In this document: one piece after another, positions 50,701-57,217 of the stretch
Numbering within the stretch: position 1 is the first letter of the stretch
Layout: every line of letters starts with the position of its first letter
Assembly: GCF_001399755.1 (NCBI RefSeq)
Contig: NZ_LJCP01000007.1
Location: forward strand, 62,001 to 126,000
DNA length: 64,000 nucleotides
Reading direction: 5' to 3'
Source of the DNA: Thiohalorhabdus denitrificans
GTDB lineage: Bacteria > Pseudomonadota > Gammaproteobacteria > Thiohalorhabdales > Thiohalorhabdaceae
Made by a program: the position numbers and the translations under genes
Notes under the pieces: generated by a model
Databases searched by the model: none
Told to the model about the DNA's origin: nothing
Seen by the model: only the letters and a program-made list of their open reading frames with translations

Positions 50701-50981
50701 GGGCTGGAGGCCGAGTAGACGTACTTGGCGCCCTTGATCTCCGAGAGGACCTGCTCGGCGGGGGTGGCCACCAGGGACTCCACCTCCTCCGCCGAGGCGC
50801 CCGGGAAGGGGATGAAGATGTCCACGAGGGGCACCTTGATCTGGGGCTCCTCCTCGCGGGGCGTCAGCATCACCGCCAGAAGGCCGGCCAGCAGGGCCAG
50901 GATCCCTAGCAGCGGGGTGATCCGGGCCCCCATGAACTTGGCGGCCATCCGTCCGGCGATGCCGTAGGTTTGCTCGGCCAT
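47712..50981 (-). CDS. RND family efflux pump permease
   Basis: Proton-driven inner-membrane trimeric pump. The 1089-residue protein has an N-terminal span, then VPLVDIFIPFPGASAEEVES and two large periplasmic loops. Spans 2-6 include SLFALIFSIGILVDDAIVVV with the acidic proton-relay Asp pair, and NASFAMFFSLLVAFIITPWL. A Glu/His-rich cytoplasmic linker (about 510-535) separates the halves. The second half has GGIIVRNSILLVDFINQETA. It does not show the CzcA heavy-metal DFG/DxxxD signature clearly, so substrates may be organic or sulfur compounds. It is third in the TolC-adaptor-pump operon. Confidence 0.92.
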   Translation of the reverse strand: MAEQTYGIAGRMAAKFMGARITPLLGILALLAGLLAVMLTPREEEPQIKVPLVDIFIPFPGASAEEVESLVATPAEQVLSEIKGAKYVYSASSPDMAVITVRFEVGSDRTDALVKTYNKVMANRDWIPQAVGVGEPIVKPKSINDVPVVNLTLFSDEYTGYELRQTAHAVEAELKKVQDTADVYTLGGPDHNVRIHMQPDRMAEFGVGPGAIRDALKVSNSSLPSGELTRDNQSVIVQTGTFLTTVEETRNLVVGVHEQAPVYLKDVAEVSEGPGDPDQYVWMGTGPSAGQKGLEAGTRTPAVTVAVAKKKGTNAVEVAEAVVERFEDLSGHIVPEDIEYSVTRDYGYTANHKANELLFHLGVATVSVVLFIGLALGRKEGTVVLVVIPITLGLTLFASYMWGFTINRVSLFALIFSIGILVDDAIVVVENIHRHHMLGERSLDAATPYAVDEVGNPTILATFTVIAALLPMAFVTGLMGPYMSPIPINASFAMFFSLLVAFIITPWLAYLLLKRSGTHHEGEPGGEQPLEEGGADRHPEEGWTFRFYRWFLTPFFESRGKRWAMFAVVLVLMGAAMSLAYFKLVTLKMLPFDNKSELQVVVDMPEGTALETTAQVTQELGQYLATVPEVTDYQEYVGIHSPINFNGLVRQYYMREAPHQADIQVNLAHKEHRERSSHEIALDVRDELHAIGEEHGANVKIVEVPPGPPVLSPLVAEIYGPSYEGQLDVARQVEERFRQVDTVTDVDSTVEAQGEKVRLVVDKEKAARAGVSEQRIAQAISMALEGEDISALHRENQKYPLLIRAELPDAQKARIDSLLEMRVQSRDGALVPLAELVTPVETTRDQTIYHKNLKPVVYVTGDKAQPNDSPLYGLYYIWDSLQEEPLDQGYTIPQLFTQQPEQEYKYALKWDGEAQVTYETFRDMGAAYAVGLVLIFLLIVGQFRSYLVPVIIMAPIPLTVVGVMPGHALFGAHFTATSMIGMIALGGIIVRNSILLVDFINQETAQGVDFQEAVIRSGAVRLRPIVLTAAAAMVGAFVILFDPIFQGLAISLLFGIAAATLLTLVVIPVMYFAFMRKRMDRVIEAGRAG

Positions 50982-51061
50982 GGGCTAGTCCTTGCCTGGT
51001 TCGCTGACCGTGGAGCGATATAAAGGGGGGCGCGCCCGCCGCGCGGCCCCGGCGCGTCCGG

Positions 51062-52123
51062 TTAGTGGGCGGCCTCCGTGGCCTCGTCTCCCGCGGCGGG
51101 CTGCTCCTCCTTGAGGTAGCGCAGCGCCCGCTCGGGGTCCAGGGCGATGCGGTCGCCTGCGCGCAGGCCGGCGAGCACCTCGCGGCCCTCCTGGGAGTGC
51201 TCGCCCAGTTCCACCAGGCGGAACACCACCCGGTTCTCCCGCACCACGTACACCCCGGTGATCTCGTTGCGGTGGACCAGGGCCCGACGCGGCACCACCA
51301 GGGAATCCTCGGCGCCCATCAGGAACTCCGCCCGGCCGAACATCCCAGCGGACACGGGGGCTTCCTCGGGGAGCCGGAGGCGGACCTGGAAGGTGTGGGT
51401 GGTGGGGTCGCCCTGCGGCACGATGGTGACCCGCTCGGCCGGGAAGCGCTCGTCCAGGGCGGGGATCCAGGCGCGGGCCTCGCCGTCCGCCAGCAGTTCG
51501 GGGATGCGGCTCTCCTGGACTCGGGCGGTCAGGCGCAGCCGGCTGGGATCCAGGACCGTGATCAGGGGAGCCCCGGGCTGGGCCAGCTCGCCCTCCTCCA
51601 TGTGGGTCGCCGTCACCACGCCGTCCACCGGGGCCTGGATCTCGGTCTTGTCCAGCCGGATGCGCAGCTTGCGGATCTCGGCCTCCGCTTGGCTGCGCTG
51701 GGCCTCCGCGCGGCTCAGGGCCGCGCTGGCCTCGTCCATCTGCTGCTCGGAGGCGGAGTTCTGCTCGTAGAGGCTCTTGGTCCGCTGGAAGGTGCTCCGG
51801 GCCTCCTCGGCCCGCGCCTTCGCGGCCTCCAGGGCGGCCTCGGTCACCGCCAGCTGGGCCCGCAGGCTCTCGTCGTCGAGGCGCACCAGGGTGTCGCCCT
51901 TGGCCACCGAGTCGCCCACGTCGTAGGGCATGGCCACCACCTGGCCGCTCACCTCCGCGGAGATCCGGGAGGCGCGCCGGGACTCCACGGTGCCGGGGGC
52001 GCTGCGTATCCGTTCCACGGGCTGGGGCTCCAGCACCATGGTCTCGAAGGGCATCTCCGCCGCTTCGGCGGACACCGTCGCGAAAAGGGCAGCTCCGGCC
52101 AGGACAACGGCGAGCCTTTTCAT
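51062..52123 (-). CDS. RND efflux periplasmic adaptor
   Basis: Membrane-fusion protein linking the RND pump to the outer-membrane channel. The 353-residue precursor has a Sec signal (LAVVLAGAALFATVSAEAAE). The lipoyl half (PGTVESRRASRISAEVSGQV) is followed by a helical hairpin (about 85-165, KAEEARSTFQRTKSLYEQ-type heptads), the second lipoyl half (IRLDKTEIQAPVDGVVTATH), then a barrel and the membrane-proximal domain (EITGVYVVRENRVVFRLVEL). No metal-binding histidine tail of the CusB type is seen. Confidence 0.9.
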   Translation of the reverse strand: MKRLAVVLAGAALFATVSAEAAEMPFETMVLEPQPVERIRSAPGTVESRRASRISAEVSGQVVAMPYDVGDSVAKGDTLVRLDDESLRAQLAVTEAALEAAKARAEEARSTFQRTKSLYEQNSASEQQMDEASAALSRAEAQRSQAEAEIRKLRIRLDKTEIQAPVDGVVTATHMEEGELAQPGAPLITVLDPSRLRLTARVQESRIPELLADGEARAWIPALDERFPAERVTIVPQGDPTTHTFQVRLRLPEEAPVSAGMFGRAEFLMGAEDSLVVPRRALVHRNEITGVYVVRENRVVFRLVELGEHSQEGREVLAGLRAGDRIALDPERALRYLKEEQPAAGDEATEAAH

Positions 52124-52196
52124 GCGGTGCTCCTGTGGTTGGGATCGTCGGGCCGGGGCGCGCCGGGCGCCCCGAGGGCAATGGGGCGGCGGTGCG

Positions 52197-53591
52197 TCAA
52201 CCGTGGGGGGCGCCGCCGGTCCCGTCCGGGCCCGCGAGGCGGTCCAGGACGGGGGTCTGGCCCACCGCCTTCTGCAGCCGCGCGTGGCTCAGGCGCAGGT
52301 CGTAGAAGGCCTCCACCTGCCGCAGCCGGGCCTGTTGGCGGGCAAGCTGGGCGTCAAGGACCTCCACCATGGTGGCCGCTCCCTGCCGGTAGCGGTCCGT
52401 GTTAGTGCGCAGGCTCTCCCGGGCGCTCGCCACGGCGTGGCCCACGGTGTCCAGGCGGCGCCGGGCGGTATCCAGGTCGAGCCTGGCCCGCTTCACCTCC
52501 AGCCGGACCTTGCGCCGGATGTCGGTGAGCCGGGCCCGGGCGGCGTAGCGCTCCGCCTCCGCCGCATCGCGGCTGGCCCAGCGGCCGCCGCCGAACAGCC
52601 GCCAGTCCATCCGCACCCCCGCCAGCCAGCTCTGGTCGGCGGTGCTGGCGCGATGGTCCTCCAGTCGCGCCTCCAGATTCACGTGGGGGAGGAGCTCCGC
52701 GGTGGCGGCATCCACCCCCGCGCGGGCCGCGCCGAGCTGGGCCTCGGTGGCGGCGATGGCGGGTCGCTTGGCGATGGCCCGCTCCACCAGGGCGTCCAGC
52801 CCGGGCGCCTTGGCGGGCAGGTCCTCGCCCAGGTCACGGTCGAGGTTCACCGGGGCGTCGAGGTCGCGCCCGAGCCGCTCGTTGAGGGCGCTCTTGGCCA
52901 CGGCCACCCCGTTGCGGTGGGCGAGGAGCTGCTCCTCCAGCTCGCTGACCCGGGTCCGGGCCTGGAGCATGTCCCCGCGCATGGCCGCGCCCGTCTCCAG
53001 ACGGTTCTCGGCGATGCGCAGGTGCTCGCGGGCGGCCTTCAGGGCCTCCTCGGTTACCGCCACCCGCGCCTCGGCCAGCTGCACCCGCAGGAAGGCCTTG
53101 GTGGCGCCCAGGGCCACGTCGAGCCGGGTCTGATCGAGTTGGCGGCTCATGGCCTCCCGGTTGGAGCGGGCCCGGCGCACCTCGGCGCTGGTGGCCCCGC
53201 CGCGGTAGAGCGGCTGGCGCAGCACCAGGGCGGTGGCGAGGTCGCTGGTGGTGTCGGGGTCGTTGAGGGTGCCGAAATCCCCCTGGGTCAGGTCCCCGAA
53301 GTCCTCGCCCTGCACGTCCCCCTGGCTCAGCTTGGCCATGAAGGCCTGGGCGGGGCTGTTGGTGGCGCGGGCGCCCACCTCCAGGTCCACCACGGGCAGG
53401 TAGCCGCTGCCGGCGGCCTCGGCGCGGTATCCGGCGGCTTCCTGCCGGTAGCGCTGGGCCTGAACCTGGTTGTTGTTCTCCAGGGCCTGGCGCACGGCCT
53501 CGGGAAGCTCCAGGGCCTGGGCGGTGCCCGGGGCGAGAGCGGCGCCGAGGAGGCCCACGGGCAGGAGTCGGAGCAGGTCTTTAATAACCAT
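52197..53591 (-). CDS. TolC family outer membrane channel protein
   Basis: Outer-membrane efflux channel. The 464-residue precursor has a signal (LLPVGLLGAALAPGTAQA). Repeated OEP domains follow: LELPEAVRQALENNNQVQAQ at the start of the mature part, long helices such as LFGGGRWASRDAAEAERYAA, and YRQGAATMVEVLDAQLARQQ near the C-terminus. The ATG at 53591 has no Shine-Dalgarno sequence; an in-frame stop lies four codons upstream. The start codon lies inside an AT-rich inverted repeat, so the leader may be very short and bound by a regulator. Confidence 0.9.
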   Translation of the reverse strand: MVIKDLLRLLPVGLLGAALAPGTAQALELPEAVRQALENNNQVQAQRYRQEAAGYRAEAAGSGYLPVVDLEVGARATNSPAQAFMAKLSQGDVQGEDFGDLTQGDFGTLNDPDTTSDLATALVLRQPLYRGGATSAEVRRARSNREAMSRQLDQTRLDVALGATKAFLRVQLAEARVAVTEEALKAAREHLRIAENRLETGAAMRGDMLQARTRVSELEEQLLAHRNGVAVAKSALNERLGRDLDAPVNLDRDLGEDLPAKAPGLDALVERAIAKRPAIAATEAQLGAARAGVDAATAELLPHVNLEARLEDHRASTADQSWLAGVRMDWRLFGGGRWASRDAAEAERYAARARLTDIRRKVRLEVKRARLDLDTARRRLDTVGHAVASARESLRTNTDRYRQGAATMVEVLDAQLARQQARLRQVEAFYDLRLSHARLQKAVGQTPVLDRLAGPDGTGGAPHG

Positions 53592-53600
53592 ATTATTAAA
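53580..53600. promoter_or_regulatory. AT-rich operator-like inverted repeat at the efflux operon start
   Basis: TTTAATAA (53580-53587), five bases and TTATTAAA (53593-53600) form a perfect inverted repeat that contains the tolC-family start codon (53589-53591). The AT-rich stretch extends to about 53635 and includes TATAAG on the minus strand, a good -10. It shares the nine-mer TAATAATAT with the arsR promoter region. The likely ligand is the ArsR-family regulator encoded next door. Confidence 0.6.
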
Positions 53601-53773
53601 TTACCATTTGCTTATATTAAAAACCATAAATAAATCCGAGCACCTTGCCCGGACGTTCCCGTACGGCCATCTGGGAGAACCTTTCCCGCATGGGCCTGTC
53701 CTTCGCGGTCAGGTGGGGGCGGCCGACCCGTTCCCCTGGGGTCCGGCCGAGCCGGACCCACCCATGATAGAAG

Positions 53774-54097
53774 TTACGCGTGATCGTCGTCGAATGGGCA
53801 AAAGACCTCGCGCATCAGGGAGATCAGCTTCAGGGTGCGGGGGTCGCCGACCCGGTAGTACACCTTGTTGGCGTTCTTCCGGGCCTTGAGGATGCCCTTG
53901 TCGCGCATGATCCCCAGGTGCTGGGAAATGTTGCTCTGAGACGTGCCCACCTCCTCCACGATCTCCTGCACGCTCATCTCCTTGTCGTTGAGCGTGCACA
54001 GGACCTTGAGGCGCAAGGGGTGCGACATCGCCTTGAGGGAGCGAGAGGCCTGCTCGATGTTCTCGTCGCCCTCGAGCAGGTGTTCGGTGGACTCCAT
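53774..54097 (-). CDS. ArsR-family regulator of the SqrR/BigR type
   Basis: Winged-helix repressor of 107 residues. The fold is standard: IEQASRSLKAMSHPLRLKVL, then the recognition helix VGTSQSNISQHLGIMRDKGI and the wing ARKNANKVYYRVGDP. Cysteines are only at residues 34 (LKVLCTL) and 100 (REVFCPF). Their 66-residue spacing equals that of the redox cysteines of Rhodobacter SqrR (41/107) and Xylella BigR (42/108), which form a polysulfide bridge. The metal sites of arsenic or zinc sensors (CVC or HxH) are absent. It lies 182 bases upstream of the efflux operon on the same strand. Start ATG follows GGGGGAGGAAGG. Confidence 0.85.
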   Translation of the reverse strand: MESTEHLLEGDENIEQASRSLKAMSHPLRLKVLCTLNDKEMSVQEIVEEVGTSQSNISQHLGIMRDKGILKARKNANKVYYRVGDPRTLKLISLMREVFCPFDDDHA

Positions 54098-54110
54098 GAC
54101 CTTCCTCCCC

Positions 54111-54122
54111 CAGAATTCTGGG
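54111..54122. promoter_or_regulatory. Perfect 12-base palindrome in the arsR leader
   Basis: CCAGAATTCTGG is a perfect palindrome directly upstream of the ribosome site of the ArsR-family gene. It may be an operator or a short leader hairpin. Confidence 0.4.
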
Positions 54123-54134
54123 CTGTTTTACTGA

Positions 54135-54163
54135 GTAATAATAATATTATATGTCCGAGTCAA
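54135..54163 (-). promoter_or_regulatory. arsR promoter with palindromic operator
   Basis: On the minus strand, TTGACT (complement of 54158-54163), 17 bases and TATTAC (complement of 54135-54140) form a sigma-70 promoter 38 bases upstream of the ArsR-family gene. The spacer contains the perfect palindrome ATAATATTAT (54141-54150). A repressor bound there would block RNA polymerase, consistent with autoregulation. Confidence 0.6.
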
Positions 54164-54204
54164 GGAACCTGGGGGTTCCCCGGGCGTCACATGGCTATGG
54201 GTTT

Positions 54205-54232
54205 TTGCTAGAATTTAGAACCTTTCTATAAG
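54205..54232 (+). promoter_or_regulatory. gpmI operon promoter
   Basis: TTGCTA (54205-54210), 16 bases and TATAAG (54227-54232) lie about 60 bases before gpmI in an AT-rich patch. A GC-rich CCGCGGG/CCCGCGG hairpin follows (about 54235-54251) in the leader. Confidence 0.5.
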
Positions 54233-54291
54233 TCCCGCGGGCTCCCGCGGGGTTGTCCGTGACCGCGGCGGGAGACGAAGAGGGAGGCCCG

Positions 54292-55866
54292 ATGGCGCTG
54301 CCGCATCGTCCTATGGTGCTTATGATTCTCGATGGCTGGGGGTACCGGGAGGACCCGGAGTCCAACGCCGTCCATGCCGCGCATCTGCCGGTGATGGACG
54401 GCCTGTGGCGCGATTACCCCCATACCTTGATCCAGGCCTCCGCCGCTTCCGTGGGGCTGCCCTCCGGCCAGATGGGTAGCTCCGAGGTGGGCCACCTGAA
54501 CCTGGGCGCGGGGCGCGTCGTGTACCAGGAGTACGCCCGGATCAATCGTGCCATCGAGGACGGTTCATTTTATAGCAACCACGAGCTTACCGCCGCCGTG
54601 GACGCGGTGAAAGCCAGTGGCAAGGCCCTGCACATCATGGGGCTGCTCTCCGACGGCGGCGTGCACAGCCACCAGTCGCACATCGAGGCCATGGTGAAGC
54701 TGGCGGTGGAGCGCGGCGCCCCGGAGGTCTATGTCCACGCCTTCCTCGATGGCCGCGACACCGCGCCCCAGAGCGCCCACCGCTACGTCCACCGCCTGCA
54801 GAAGTTCATGGCGGAGGTGGGCGGGGGCCGTATCGCCACCGTGGTCGGCCGGTACTACGCCATGGACCGCGACCGGCGCTGGCAGCGGGTGCAGGCGGCC
54901 TACGACCTCCTCACCCAGGGCACGGGGCACGCGGCCCGAGGCGCCATCGAGGCCGTGGACATGGCCTACGAGCGGGGCGAGACCGACGAGTTCGTGGAGG
55001 CCACGGCCATGGTCGACGATGCCGGGGCCCCGATCGGGGTGGTGGGTGACGGCGACGCGGTGGTGTTCATGAACTTCCGCTCCGACCGCGCCCGGCAGAT
55101 CACCCAGCCCTTCATCGAGCCCGGGTTCGACAAGTTCGAGCGGGCGGTGGTCCCGGACCTGGCGCACTTCGTGTGCCTGACCGAGTACAACGACGCCTTC
55201 GACGTGCCCATGGCGTTCCCGCCTCAGCGCCTGAAGCGCATCTTCGGCGAGTACCTCGCCTCCCTGGGCATGGGGCAGCTGCGCATCGCCGAAACGGAGA
55301 AGTACGCCCACGTCACCTTCTTCTTCAACGGGGGCGAGGAGACGCCGTTCCCCGGCGAGGACCGGATCCTGATCCACTCGCCGCAGGTGGCCACCTACGA
55401 CCAGCAGCCGGAGATGAGCGCCCACGAGCTCACCGACGAGGTGGTGAAGGCGGTGGACGCCGGCACCTACGACGTCATCATCATGAACTACGCCAACGCG
55501 GACATGGTGGGCCACACCGGCAACTTCGACGCCACCGTGCAGGCCCTGGAGGCGGTGGACGAGTGCGTGGGCCGGGTGGTGGAGTCCGTGCGCGCCCACG
55601 GCGGGGAGCTGCTGGTCACCGCGGACCACGGCAACGCCGAGCAGATGGCGGACCCGGAGACCGGCAAGCCGCACACCGCCCACAGCATCAATCCTGTGCC
55701 CTTCATCTACGTGGGCGACCGCAAGGTGACCATGGCCGAGACCGGGGCCCTGGAGGACGTGGTGCCGACCATGCTCCACCTCATGGCGCTGCCCCAGCCC
55801 CACGAGATGACCGGCCACGCCCTGGCCCAGCTCGACGTGGCCACGGAACAGGCCGAAGGGGTGTGA
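54292..55866 (+). CDS. gpmI: 2,3-bisphosphoglycerate-independent phosphoglycerate mutase
   Basis: Manganese-dependent glycolytic enzyme that interconverts 3- and 2-phosphoglycerate. The 524-residue protein starts MALPHRPMVLMILDGWGYRE behind AGGGAGG; an earlier frame start is not conserved. The catalytic serine is in SGQMGSSEVGHLNLGAGR near residue 60. Metal ligands are in DGWG, in IIMNYANADMVGHTGNFDAT and in LLVTADHGNAEQMADPETGK. The normal length is ~510. It is the first gene of the gpmI-envC-ctpA-yibQ set. Confidence 0.97.
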   Translation: MALPHRPMVLMILDGWGYREDPESNAVHAAHLPVMDGLWRDYPHTLIQASAASVGLPSGQMGSSEVGHLNLGAGRVVYQEYARINRAIEDGSFYSNHELTAAVDAVKASGKALHIMGLLSDGGVHSHQSHIEAMVKLAVERGAPEVYVHAFLDGRDTAPQSAHRYVHRLQKFMAEVGGGRIATVVGRYYAMDRDRRWQRVQAAYDLLTQGTGHAARGAIEAVDMAYERGETDEFVEATAMVDDAGAPIGVVGDGDAVVFMNFRSDRARQITQPFIEPGFDKFERAVVPDLAHFVCLTEYNDAFDVPMAFPPQRLKRIFGEYLASLGMGQLRIAETEKYAHVTFFFNGGEETPFPGEDRILIHSPQVATYDQQPEMSAHELTDEVVKAVDAGTYDVIIMNYANADMVGHTGNFDATVQALEAVDECVGRVVESVRAHGGELLVTADHGNAEQMADPETGKPHTAHSINPVPFIYVGDRKVTMAETGALEDVVPTMLHLMALPQPHEMTGHALAQLDVATEQAEGV

Positions 55867-57086
55867 CCGCGGGGCGGGCCGCGCGGTCTCCCCTGCCGCG
55901 GGCCGCCGGGCTGCTTTTGCTCGGTGCCCTGGGGGGGCTGACCGCCTCCGCCGCGGCGGAGGACCCGGAGGCCCGCCTGGAGCGGAAAAAGGAGGAGCTG
56001 GCCGAGCTGCGCCGGGCCGCCCGGGAGATCGGCGAGGAGCTGGAGCGCACCCGGAAGCGCGAGGCGGACGCCCGCGAGGCCGTCTTCGAGCTGGAAGAGC
56101 GCATCTCCGTTCTGCGCAACCGCCGCCGGCGCAGCGAGCGCAACCTGGCGGCCAACACCGAGCGCCGGGAAGAGCTGAAGGCCGAACGGCAGCGCCTGCG
56201 GGAGCGGGTGGACCGCCACCGCGACCGCCTGGAGGCCTATCTGCGGGCCGCCCACCGCGCCGGCCAGAGCGGGTTCCTGCGCCAGCTCTTCGAGCACCGG
56301 GATCCTGGACGCATCCGCCGCGCCCTGACCTTCATGAGCTACCTGCACGAGGCGCGCCGCCAGGAGATGGAGCGCCTGCGGGAGGCCCGCGAGCGGGCCG
56401 CCGATGTGATGGACGAGCTGGCGGCGGAACGGACGGAGGAGACGCGCCTCCGGGACCGGCTGGCCGAGCAGAAGCGGGCCATTGCCCGGCGCCTGGAGGA
56501 GCGCCGGGCCCTGCTGGAGGAACTGGAGGCCCAGTCCGAGCGGAAGCGGAACCGCCTAGCCGCCGTGCGGTCCGACCAGCAGGCCCTGAAGAAGGTCATC
56601 GAGCGGCTGCGCGGGCTGCGCGAGGATGGGGTCCTCGAGAAGGTGGGCGAGAAGCACATGGCGGCCCGCAAGGGGGAGCTTCCCCTGCCCGTGGCCCGGC
56701 CCGAAATACTGGCCCACTACGGGGACTCCCGGGAGCGCCGCTCCATGCGCTGGAGGGGCCTGCTGCTGGGCGCCGAAACCGGAGCCGAGGTCCGCTCCAT
56801 CTTCCGGGGCCGGGTGGCCTACGCCGGACGGCTCCGTGGCTACGGGCTCATCACCATCATTGACCACGGCGACAATCTGCTCTCGTTGTATGCCCATAAC
56901 CGTGTGGTATACAAAGAAGTAGGGGAATGGGTGGAAACGGGGGCGCCGGTGGCCGCCGTGGGCACCACCGGCGGGCGGTCCCGGCCGGCCACCTACTTCG
57001 AGATCCGCCAGGGCGGCGAGCCCGTGGACCCCCTGCAGTGGTGTCGCGCGCCGGGCGGGAGCGAGCAACGCTCCGCCGGGCGCTGA
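55863..57086 (+). CDS. envC: Murein hydrolase activator EnvC
   Basis: Periplasmic activator of the AmiA/AmiB amidases during cell division. The 407-residue protein starts at a GTG that overlaps the gpmI stop by four bases (GTGTGA). A signal peptide (AAGLLLLGALGGLTASAAAE) is followed by a long coiled coil (about 30-270). A LytM/M23-like domain follows (GLITIIDHGDNLLSLYAHNR, VAAVGTTGGRSRPATYFEIR). The zinc ligands of active M23 peptidases are degenerate (no HxGxD; YAHN instead of HxH), as in EnvC. The long upstream frame runs inside gpmI and is rejected. Confidence 0.93.
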   Translation: MTAGRAARSPLPRAAGLLLLGALGGLTASAAAEDPEARLERKKEELAELRRAAREIGEELERTRKREADAREAVFELEERISVLRNRRRRSERNLAANTERREELKAERQRLRERVDRHRDRLEAYLRAAHRAGQSGFLRQLFEHRDPGRIRRALTFMSYLHEARRQEMERLREARERAADVMDELAAERTEETRLRDRLAEQKRAIARRLEERRALLEELEAQSERKRNRLAAVRSDQQALKKVIERLRGLREDGVLEKVGEKHMAARKGELPLPVARPEILAHYGDSRERRSMRWRGLLLGAETGAEVRSIFRGRVAYAGRLRGYGLITIIDHGDNLLSLYAHNRVVYKEVGEWVETGAPVAAVGTTGGRSRPATYFEIRQGGEPVDPLQWCRAPGGSEQRSAGR

Positions 57087-57217
57087 AAACTCCCGGTCTG
57101 CCTCCTCGGGACGGCCGAGCCTCCCGGGCGGGTCGCGTCCGGAGCCTCCTCGCCGGAGCCTGATCCCCCTGCACACCGGCGCGGTACGGGGAACGTATTC
57201 GCCATATGGAGCCATGC

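Noticed and set aside
53774-54097. ArsR regulator as an arsenic or zinc sensor
   Set aside because: The CVC motif and HxH/DxH metal sites are missing, and no ars genes are nearby.
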